Position numbers and translations under genes: made by a program
Notes under the pieces: generated by a model
Told to the model about the DNA's origin: nothing
Database searches by the model: none
The model's input: only the letters and a program-made list of their open reading frames with translations
Assembly (NCBI RefSeq): GCF_963678635.1
Contig: NC_087062.1
Location: forward strand, 73,005,345 to 73,069,344
Direction of reading: 5' to 3'
DNA from: Symsagittifera roscoffensis
Taxonomy: Eukaryota > Xenacoelomorpha > Acoela > Convolutidae
DNA: 64,000 nucleotides
Shown here: positions 46,056-55,830 of the stretch, in pieces
How the letters are laid out: the number at the start of each line of letters is the position of its first letter
How positions within the stretch are numbered: the first letter of the stretch is position 1

Positions 46056-48640
46056 CTTGTATTAAACTACAGTTCGAAAACTTTTAAACATCACAGAGCT
46101 GACAATTTTTCTTTGACGTTTCTGAACGAGTATATCATCTGTAAATTTCAACATTTGCTATTCTTGCTATTCTATTGAGTGACATAAAAGCAAAAAAATG
46201 AAATGGAGATGAATAAGGAAAGAACTGGAGACTATCTAGGAAACGGGCGATTTTAAAAATCTCAAAATATTGAATGGAAACTTACACATACTTTGAATAG
46301 TCCCAAAAATTAATCAAAGAAAAATTGAATTTAACTAAAAAATGAAAAAGTAACCATTAATAAAAAAACTTACACATTTCATTAATAATCAATTGAAATC
46401 CAGCTATATTCATAATAGTAATTTAACTATTTCGTTATCAACCAATCAGTATTGAGCGTCCCTTGAAAAATTCGATTAATGATTAGAATGAAGTTTTTAC
46501 TTCTATCAAATCTTTTCAGTTTATCAGAAAGCTACCGTGTAAAATTTTCATAATCAACTAATCATTTTATTTGGATCAACATATTATGATTTTTCTCGTC
46601 TTCAGTTTCTAAAGGACTTTTGATTGGTTGGTTCATTCAGTTTTTGAGCACTCAGTCTGAGTCTAATTTTGCACTTGAAAACTTTGTTCAACAATCTGAC
46701 AATTTTCGTTTATATCAAGTATCCTCTACGAGATTCTTTTTAATAACGAGTGTTCCTGTGCAACAAAAGACTGATAAATTCCTCATTAATGCCATGACTG
46801 TACTTTCTTTTTTATCGTTTTTCAAAAAATTTAGCTTTAAATACTGATAAATGACTGTTTCAAATCTTTAAAACGTTTTTGATAGAGATATTTTTCATGC
46901 AATGAAACAGTTAAACAACACAAAATATGATGACCAAAAGCAAAAAATACTGTATTGAAAGATTTGTTGAAGATTTATATCATTTTTTCAAATGTTTTAT
47001 ATTCAAAATTACATTTGTTTGTTTTGTTTTCCCGTGTTAGCATCTGACTTGTTTTAGGAAATCGAAGTCCCAAAACAAAATTCCAAGTTGCGGAAAATTT
47101 TTGAAAAGAGCCGATTAAATACAGAAACTGGAACATAAACGATACGACTCTCAAATCAAATTACATTCTTAGTTGTATTAGGTCAAACTCGATTAGATTG
47201 TATTTTTTGTCAGAAAATTCTCAAATATCCAAGGTTCTAACTCTAAATGTACACTTCAGTGAGAACAAAAGTTTTAAACCCATAATTTTTCAAACAACAT
47301 ACAAATCATCACAAAGCATAACGTTTACTGAGTCTTGAAATCAAAAACGAACATAAAATCTGCCAAAACTTAAGAGAGTTCTTCAAAACCTTTCAGAGTA
47401 TTGCTGACATAGGCAAACTGCATCAAAGTTGTATTCTCTTTTGCTATGAAGAGTCGCTTTTGAATGAATATTGGCTCATTCACAATGTACTTCTTGATTG
47501 TGACACACACCCTCCTCATGTCATAGACTGCTAATCATGCTTTTTATTACAGATGGTGTGCTCTTGATTCAAAATTGATTCCTCTCCAGTGCTGATTTTT
47601 GTAGGTCTAGGTACAAGGTTTTCAGTATCTTGAATAACCATATTTCTTATTGCCGAGATTACTTCTACTTCTTTTTACCAAGATAGACTTCTGTCGCTTT
47701 TGATATGTCCCAGATCTTTTTTGTTGAAAAGTTAGAAATAGGGATCCAAGTATAATTTTCCCTCGCAGAATACACTACTGAGAAGGGGGTTGTTTGCTTG
47801 ATAGAATGCTTCATCACAATTTCCACAGACAATTTTTATTCATATTCTTTGAATCTCGCTTTTCTTTGAATCCAATCATTTTTTTTAATTACAGAGAAGC
47901 AATTTTACAGATGACCGGAGTAAAATAGTGCGGCTAGAATTTTCGTTACGAGATTCAATTTTGCCTGTGATAGTTACACAATTTGAGGTGTGGGTCACTG
48001 GAGTGTATGTGATTGGATGCTTTTGAATAGAAGAGCAAACTAATCAGAAGAGGAGAAATGAGAGAGGATATTTCGGGATTAAACGAAAACGGAAGTAAAC
48101 AGTATGAGTCATCATGGATTGTAGACATCGAAGTAGTATCAAATATGGAACGTTTTGTATTGAGTTTGCATATATGGAAAACTGGTAGGCCTTACTTTTC
48201 AAATATGAATCCAAATTTATCGGCTAAAGGATGGCTGCTGCTATGTGTTAAGTTCTCCCCATTTTTTAATCAGATTATAAATAAAAATATCTTTATAGTT
48301 GTCTCGAAGAAGTTTTACGGAAAACGCCAAAAACCCAAGCTAATTGTTTGTCTAAATTTTAGGTTCTATTTGCATTTAAGAGGAACACTTCATAGCTAAA
48401 AACTGCAGTGATTATATAAGTATTTTTGAATGTCTTCTTAATTCGTTCAAATACAGATTCTACTCAAGTTGTGCTGCATCACGCGAAGAATCGTTCAAAT
48501 AGGCTAAGCGAATAATTGAACAGAACTTACGATGAAGGAGAGCCGATAAGATGCCTTGTTTTGCAAAGAAATGCTTTATGCGAGAAAACATTAAAAGACC
48601 TTATTTCAGTTCTGTTGAAATGTCTTTGAACCATGAATTC
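46056..48640. repeat. R5, diverged AT-rich repeat unit
   Basis: Follows R4 head-to-tail. Landmarks ACCAATCAGTATTGAGCGTCCC (46,440), the exon remnant (47,330-47,690) and GGATGGCTGCTGCTATGTGT (48,229) are present, but the ~234-bp segment occurs only once (48,160-48,400). It matches R4 until about 48,632 and then changes to unrelated AT-rich sequence. Confidence 0.75.
47330..47690 (-). pseudogene. conserved minus-strand exon remnant, R5 copy
   Basis: Nucleotide alignment with R4 is clear (GTAGGCAAACTG and AATGTACTTCTTGATTGTGACACA equivalents), but the reading frame is heavily broken. Kept here because it shows the exon was already part of the unit before R4 and R5 diverged. Confidence 0.4.
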
Positions 48641-51600
48641 TTAAGCAAAATTCCGACGAAGCATACAATCTAACCGGAATTGATTTAGTGCATAAAACAA
48701 AAATCAGTTGATCTTCCATTTTTTGCTTAAAAAACTTTTTTAAATTGTTCAGCTGCTGTTTTGATCTGAACTTTGGTTTTAGTTTGTAACTCATTGGCTG
48801 TTTTCAATAAACTTTCCTTAATTTAGTTTTGATTGAGGATTTTAACTTCCTAAAAACAAATCAGACGATAATTGGGGAACAATAAACCAATTTGTTGCAA
48901 TTTTGAATAAAAAATACTTGAAAAATAACATAAATCTTAAAAAAAAAACATAAATTTTTGCTGTTGGTAATCAAAAAACGTTGACAATTCAAAAAAACGT
49001 GGGTAAAAGTGATAAAAACTTGCTTGAAAATAAAGGGAGCTGATCTCATTTAAGCAAGAACTTTGAAATTTATTAGAACTCGATTTGATTTTAATCATCA
49101 ACAAGAAACCGAGGAAAATTCGTATCAAGAATTTCTTTTTCGAAAATTTTCAAGAATGACAAAAACCTGTATAGAAAACATATGAAAGATCTAATTTTAG
49201 GAGTTTTGATCAGATTCCAAGTCGTATTTGAATAAATTTAATTTCAAGTTCTTAAACATTATGGTAAGTCCTACAATACCGGAGGTTTAAGCTAGGTTTT
49301 AGCTTGGTTTCATTTAATATGGATTTTAATTTAGATATCCTATACACTTTATACTACACCACTTAGCTCAAATTAGACAAAATTAGAATTAGACAAAACA
49401 ATATCGTGTTTCCATATTTTGAGAAAAAATCGAAGAAAAACCCCATTTTTTTGTATGTAAATGATTGTGTAATTGTCTTTATATCATATCATTTAGTATA
49501 CAATTTCGGTTTATTTTATATAACAAAAAAAAATCAATTTTTAAAACAATTATTGCAATTTTTGCAACAAAAACTCAATTTTTTAAAACATTTTCAGACA
49601 ATGATACTAAAACATTAAAAAACCTATACGATATCTTAATACATGGAAATTCTTTTGCCAATCTTAACACATAAATATTTCTAGACCCATTTCTAGAATC
49701 TTGGGAAACCTATCTTAATACATTAGGAAGCTTGTATTACAACATCGAGAAACATATTCCCTATCCTAATTCATTAAATTGTGCTCAAAAACTCTAAAAG
49801 CTGTAACCTATTTTATTATATTGGGAAATATATTCCCTATGTTAATTCATAGGTTGTTGACTGGATGGGAGTCAACCACGAACAAACTCCCCTTCCCCAC
49901 CTCTGCTCACTCTTCTACTACTGTCGCGGTGAATTTTTTGGTCACGCAAAGTTGCAAAACTCATTTTGAGTCGCAATGGTTGAGTTATAAATCGGGGACC
50001 CATGCTCCGGCAACTTTGAAATCCTAGTAAACGCTGGAAATCCTATACGTTGAATTAAAATATATGAAAAACATTATTATTTTAAATATTTTAATCATTG
50101 GCTCGACTAATGTATTGTTTTTGTTTTCCAAATAAATTTTATAGAAAAAAAACTGTATCATAGAATATGAATAATCCCATCTTAGAAAAACACTAAAAAG
50201 GCAGTTAGCTCCCAATGAAGTGTGTCTTTTTGAAATGAAAAAATACTTTGCAGGTTGTTTTTAATCACCAAAAACCTGAACCAGATACTCGTTAAGGCAA
50301 ATGAAAAGATCTCGTATGCAATGCACAATTCAGTTTAACTGATCATTTTGGAGAAACAACTCAAGCCCTCATTTAATTGTTTGATCTAAAGCCTAGAAAT
50401 AGTTAAAAAGATATCCACAACTAAATTCGAGTCTCTCCTGTTATAACAGAAAATTTTTTCTGCGTTTTGTAGTATGAATTACATTTGGTATTTCAAAAAG
50501 CGTCTGAGCTTTTTTGATTACTGATCGTTTCAATGATCACTAGGCGTGATTTAAAATCAATAAAACGTTCAAATGCAATTTTCTGACGTCGCAGAGTTCA
50601 GGTTTGTTTGTCTTTAAGTTTTCGCACACTATCAGATTTTCTGAAACTGGGTCAAATTCAAGTTTGAGTTTCTGCAGTTTTCAGGTTCAACCAATACCGT
50701 TTCATAGAGGAGTTTGATATTTTAAAACAGCATAAATCCAATCAGCTTAACCAATTATTTGTGATTACTCATCATTTGTTTTTGAAAAATTACTTGAAGC
50801 ATATGATAACAGATGGTCACTTTTTCAGATTATTGTTTCAATATTTTTATAAATGTCCCTTGAAGCTTATCTGTTCCTCCGCACGCAACCAACATTTATT
50901 GATGATGCTACTGTGTTTGTGGCAATCATTATAAATGTTTTCACTTAGAATTTTTGATGTACTGTTTTTACTTGAATAAAGGCTAACCTCTCCTGCATTT
51001 GAGCCGACCCCTATTTTTGATAGGTCTTTGTTGATGCTTTTTTAAAGCTTTTAAAAACTAAAGCACTGTACAATTTATTGTACCTTTCTTTCTTAAAAAC
51101 CCTACTAAAAGTAATTCAGTTAGCTCAGTCATTCCTTAAGTTGTACCGCGTTCCTTACATAAGCCAAATGTGATATCCGTTTCTGTAGAAAACCGTATAA
51201 TTCATTCTATAAAACCTTCATTAACGTTCAAAGTTGAAATTGAACTTCAGAGTCTAACTAAAATAAATTCCTTTTGCGATTTTTTATTGATTAGAATGAT
51301 TCTTAACTACTCATAGCCCGGGAACAATTTCGCCTCAAAATTGATTGGTTAGCTTGAAATTGATGTTTTTTTTTCCGTTTGTATCTTGACTCACGTTCAA
51401 AAATTAAAACTTTAAGTGCATCTTTTTTCAAATGCAGACGCTTTTTCCGAGTGAGAGTGGCAAATAAAAATGAACACATCCGTTGTTGAATCATAATTTG
51501 GTGTTAATGCCTAATTTTATTACTTTTTGTTTCTTAGATCATAAATATTGAATTTGTGGTAGTGTTTACGCGATTTGGTTAAAGCATGTTTTTTGTATTA

Positions 51601-52433
51601 CAAAACAAAATATGTTCAAAATAGGTGCTTGATTATGTTGCAGAAGCTAAGAAGTTTTTCATGGTTGAGTTTTTCTTATAATGGCAGTATACGTCTTTAT
51701 TTTTGTTGCACGCAATTTTAACGCCATTTCTAAACTAGCTTCTATCGCGGAATTTCAATCAAAAGCTGCAAAATTTCATCCTTGTGTATACGATTGCGCT
51801 TAATTATTTTGTACTCTTCGTTTCGTTCAAAAATCAAAGTCGCTTTTTTAAAAACTGCTTTTTACTCGACGTGGTTGTACTTTCCCATGTTTAGTTTCTT
51901 TGTCTCTAACTATATCACTTGGCTGTCTGAAACTAAATTGAAATCAAAACAAATTTATTGCAATTGGGACCAACGTCTTTCAATTATTCTAAACCAAAAA
52001 AAAAATTCTTTTGCTTCCCAAGTTAGTCATCAAATTTTTTCCGTTGAAGTCACACACCGAAAATTCGTTCTTTGGTTTTAAAAGTCAGAGATCTTGCATG
52101 CAATTTTATGAAATAAACAGGTTTCTTTTGAGAGGCCGTATACAGGGTTGTGAGAACTCTAGATAGTCGGTTGAACTTATAATTTATGAGTCTTCATTTT
52201 TTAACATTTCAATTCTATGTCTAAAAACACAAGCGGTCACAATTTTTTTCTCTCAGCATTTTATTCATCACCATTTGTTTTCATCTGTTTCTGTTTTTCA
52301 GCTGATAGTTTTCATATGCAAAAAACTGTTTCAATGCAATAATTTACTCTCGTTTCTGTAAACAAAAAGAATACTTAAATTTTAAATTCAATCCCAGTAG
52401 ACCTACAATTTGACAAACATTTTTTATTTTTTG
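48641..52433. other. AT-rich region without recognisable genes
   Basis: No coding signal that I can support. Around 49,630-49,850 a loose motif (CTATCTTAATACAT and variants) recurs about five times. A GC-richer patch at 49,850-50,030 starts with a 7-bp stem (GTTGACT, loop GGATGGG, AGTCAAC at 49,856-49,876). Poly-A and poly-T runs are frequent. Nothing else seen. Confidence 0.5.
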
Positions 52434-52627
52434 ATCCAGTGATCTGCAAAACGAAGTTTTTTGAGTACAGTTTTTGTTTAACAGTTGTTTTGATTGTGGC
52501 AACATCTTTTTTTGAAGAAGCAGAAAAACTGCCTCATTCAAAACTTTTTTTACAATCAAAATCACTACCAAAAATACTGTTAAACAAAAACTATATTCCA
52601 AAAACTTCATTTTGCAGATCACTGGAT
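52434..52627. mobile_element. foldback / MITE-like element, 194 bp
   Basis: Long imperfect inverted repeat. The left arm begins ATCCAGTGATCTGCAAAACG and the right arm, read on the minus strand, begins ATCCAGTGATCTGCAAAATG. Similarity continues for about 65-75 bases (AAGTTTTT, TTTTTGTTTAACAGT). The centre is AGAAGCAGAAAAACTGCCTC. The reading frames on both strands over this span are mirror images of the palindrome, not genes. No clear target-site duplication is visible. Confidence 0.65.
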
Positions 52628-52870
52628 GTCTAACATCCCTGTTTCTGTTTGTCAGAATAAGCAAGGCAGAATATTTGGAAAAAATAAATACTGAAAAAAT
52701 GGGTTATGTGTATTGTTTGAAATATTTTTTATGTCAGCGTGAAATTGTTTTAGTCAAATTAAAAAACTTCCAGTCAACCTGGCGAAAAAGAGGCAAGTAC
52801 AAAAACTGCCAACCAATTAAAGTTGATTTGTAGATAGTAAATTGATTTGAAACATATTACGACTGTTTGA

Positions 52871-53165
52871 GAGTGATTAGAAACCCAACGCAAAGCAAAT
52901 CGTCAAATTAGTTCAGTATTTGGGATTCCATCGATCAAAATACTGGTCAGTATTTGGGATTGATGGAATCCCAAAAAATGGCAAAAGGTCGAATAAATGT
53001 GGAATAGATCCATAATTTGGAGTCATTAGGTTGATAATAATTAGAAACCCAACGCATAGCAAATCATCAAATTAATTCAATTTTTGGAATTTCATCAATC
53101 CCAAATACTGGTCAGTAATTGGGATTCCATTAATCCCAAACACTGATCTATTCTAGTAAATCTCT
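52871..53165. repeat. tandem duplication of ~165 bp with internal hairpin
   Basis: GATTAGAAACCCAACGCAAAGC (52,876) recurs as ATTAGAAACCCAACGCATAGC (53,041), followed in each copy by TTTGGGATT-type sequences. In the first copy TTTGGGATTCCATCGATC and GATTGATGGAATCCCAAA form an inverted repeat. The second copy is shorter and more diverged. Confidence 0.7.
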
Positions 53166-53234
53166 ATTCTAGTGAAATCAAATAATATTTTTAAAAGATA
53201 CAAATTTAAAGTCTACTACACATATAAATATATG

Positions 53235-53590
53235 TAAAGGGAATCCGCAAACAAAATGCGGATTCGAATTACAATTTGCGGATTCCACTCACAATTTGCA
53301 GTTTCCACTTGCCGTTGCGGATTCCGCAACAGCTCAATTTAAAGATAAAATATTTTATCTTTTGTTTGTGGATTCTACAAATTGAACTGGATTCCGCAAA
53401 TACAGTTGCGAATTCCGCAAGTTCGCCTATTTTTTGAGCAATTTTGAGCGGTACAATGATTTAGGTATTTGTTTGTGGAATCCAAAACAGCATAGAAGAC
53501 CAAAGAACAGTAGCAATGTTGCGGATTCCGCGACAAATCTTATTTTGACCTGTTGCGGATTCCACATACAAGGCAGAGAATGCACAGTTT
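53235..53590. repeat. cluster of GCGGATTCC palindromes
   Basis: The motif TTGCGGATTCC and its complement occur repeatedly, including the near-perfect palindrome GTTGCGGATTCCGCAAC at 53,314-53,330. A perfect 22-bp AT palindrome, AAAGATAAAA through TTTTATCTTT, is at 53,341-53,362. No gene is recognised; overlapping frames on both strands are by-products. Confidence 0.7.
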
Positions 53591-53716
53591 GGTCTCGTAA
53601 TGCGAAACGTAACTCGAGCTCGGTCGAGCACGGTCGGAACATAATTTCAGCACGGTCGAAAAGTTTCAATTGTCCCGCCGTAATTCGGAGTCAACAAAAA
53701 TAGAAAAAATGATCTC

Positions 53717-53821
53717 AAAAATTGTAGTAGTAGAAGAGTGAGGCGATCAGGGGGTAGGTGTTGACCTCATGTATTAACATAGGCTATAGAGTATCCGGTC
53801 AGCACCCTATCTACAATTTTT
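53717..53821. repeat. hairpin-forming sequence, about 105 bases
   Basis: Outer arms AAAAATTGTAG (53,717-53,727) and CTACAATTTTT (53,811-53,821). Inner arms GGTAGGTGTTGACC (53,753-53,766) and GGTCAGCACCCTATC (53,797-53,811) pair if G-U is allowed, with a 30-base loop and a 25-base bulge on the left. It could be a small foldback element or a structured RNA. No transcript evidence. Confidence 0.4.
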
Positions 53822-53910
53822 TTAATCCTTCTACGTTAGCTATCAATTTCTTGTATGAACCAGAAGAAAACCAAATTTCCTAATAGATCAATCATCATCA
53901 TCTGCTTAAA

Positions 53911-55770
53911 AACAGACTACTCTATGAACACTGATTAAGGAAAACTTTAAAAAGTCAACAAGGCAAAACTTTTCAATTAGTCGATGTTTTATAATTATCA
54001 AGTTTGTTACATTTATTTAACAAATACTTAACAACTCAATAGGGAATATTATGCACTTTTGTACAAATTTATAGCTACAAAGTCTCAGCAAGTTTGCAAC
54101 CAATTGATTTTTTACTGTAGATTAAAGCTTTTCGGATTGATTTCTATCGAATGTTTGACGACAATTTGACCTCGATTGTTGCTGGTTTTATCGCCAATCA
54201 GAACCTTTGAACAAAAAAAAAATCGATCAAAAATTAAAACGGAAAAATATTCAGATTCCGTAAAAGTTAATGTTCAAAATAATATCTCCTTTGTTTTTAT
54301 TAAAAATAATAACTTTACCTTCTGTTAGAGTGTGTTTGGTAGCATTATGTTGACAAAAAGGATGCATCTTCTTAATTTGATTTGTGAGTTCATCGCTGCT
54401 ATACGTATAAAAGTCACAATTGGAATATTTTAAAACGCCACAGTGCTTACGATGTCTTGGTGCGTGTAAGCAAGTGTAAGCGAGTGTAATAACAGACTAC
54501 TCTATGAACACTGAGTAAGGAAAACTTTAAAAGGGTAACAAGGCAAAACTTTTCAATTATTCGATGTTTTATAAATATCAAGTTTTTTACAATTATTCAA
54601 CAAATACTTAACAACTCAATAGCGAAAGTTATGCTTTTTTGTACAAGTTTATAGCTACAAAATCTCCGCAAGTTTGCAACCAATTGAGTTTTTACTGTAG
54701 ATTAAAGCTTTTCAGATTGATTTCCATTAAACGTTTGACGACAATTTGACCTTGATTGTTGCTGGTTTTATCGTCAATCAGAGCCTTTGAACAAAAATAG
54801 TGCCTGAAAAAAAATTAAAATGGAAAAAAAACACGATGAATTAAGATGCAAGAAACAAATTGAAGCTTTTACTACAGTTTTTTTTTCAAATTTATTGTCT
54901 AGACTTTTCAGATTCCGTAAAAATTAATATTAATGTTTTTTTTTTAAATATAGATTTCATCTTCTGTTGGAGTGTGTTTGGTAACCTTATAATGACAACA
55001 ATGATGCATCTTCTTGATTTGATTTAAGAGTTCCTCGCTGCTATATGTATAAAAGTTACAATTGGAACAGTTTAAAACGCCACAGTGCTTACGATGTCTT
55101 GGTGCGTGTAAGCGAGTGTAACCGAGCGTAAAAACAGACTACTCTAGGAACACTGAGTAGGCAAAACTTTAAAATGGTAACAAGGCAAAACTTTTCAATT
55201 AGTCGATGTTTTGAAAATATCAAGTTTTTTTTACAATTATTAAACAAATACTTAACATCCCAAAAGCGAATGTTATGCTTTTTTGTACAATGTATAGCTA
55301 CAAAATCTTCGCATATTTGCAACCAATTGAGTTTTTACTGTAGATTGGAGCTTTTCGGATTGATTTCCATTGAAAGTTTGACGACAATTTGAACTCGATT
55401 GCTGCTGGTTTTGTCGTCAATCAGAACCGTTGAAAAAAAAATGCCCAATCAAAAAATAAAATGGAAAAAAATATGATGAATTGAGATGCAAGAAATAATT
55501 TGACGCTTTTACTACAGTTTTTTCGAATTTTTCGTATAGACTTTTCAGATTCCGTAAAAATTATTATTCATAGTAACTTCTCCTATGTTTTTTTTAAAAA
55601 TATTGATTTTACCTTCTGTTGGAGTGTGCTTGGTAACCTTATACTGACAAAAAAATGCATCTTCTTGATTTGATTTGTGACTTCCTCGCTGCTATATGTA
55701 TAAAAGTTACAATTGGAACTTTTTAAAACGCCACTTTGCTTACGATGTCTTGGTGCGCGTAAGCGAGTGT
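53911..55770. repeat. triplicated ~0.6-kb tandem unit (T1-T3)
   Basis: Three direct copies start with AACAGACTACTCTA at 53,911, 54,491 and 55,133 and end with the zinc-finger segment followed by GTGTAAGCGAGTGTAA-like sequence. T1 is about 60 bases shorter than T2 and T3. Parts resemble the right end of the R units (GACAATTTGAACTCTATTGC), so the unit is a diverged sub-segment of that family. Confidence 0.8.
54319..54463 (-). pseudogene. zinc-finger exon remnant in T1
   Basis: An open minus-strand segment reads APRHRKHCGVLKYSNCDFYT, then YSSDELTNQIKKMHPFC and QHNATKHTLTEG. The exon ends at GAAG followed by GTAAAG (54,318 leftward), a good splice donor. It shows the second finger (S-N-C ... H) and the tail of a preceding one (RHRKHC). 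The same exon is at 54,960-55,105 (T2, donor lost) and 55,613-55,830 (T3). DNA- or RNA-binding is the known role of such fingers. The rest of the gene is not seen. Confidence 0.55.
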
Positions 55771-55830
55771 TTTCTCTGACACATTCAAGACATGCAACTC
55801 TTTCGTTTCTATTCAGTGACGGCATCTCAA
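55613..55830 (-). pseudogene. two-finger zinc-finger exon remnant in T3
   Basis: The longest minus-strand finger segment in the R family: VACLECVRENTRLRAPRHRK, then SGVLKSSNCNFYTYSSEE and VTNQIKKMH. The first finger has CLEC and RHRK in the spacing of the right-edge gene (CEDC ... RHHKSC), but the last ligand is changed to Gln/Ser. A donor-like AAG/GTAAAA follows at 55,612. The upstream part lies toward R6. Confidence 0.55.

Noticed and set aside
52344-52664. Overlapping frames on both strands with nearly the same peptide (EYSFCLTV)
   Set aside because: Both are readings of the two arms of the 194-bp foldback palindrome.
53427-53703. Overlapping 80-90 codon frames on both strands
   Set aside because: They sit on the GCGGATTCC palindrome cluster, with no protein features.
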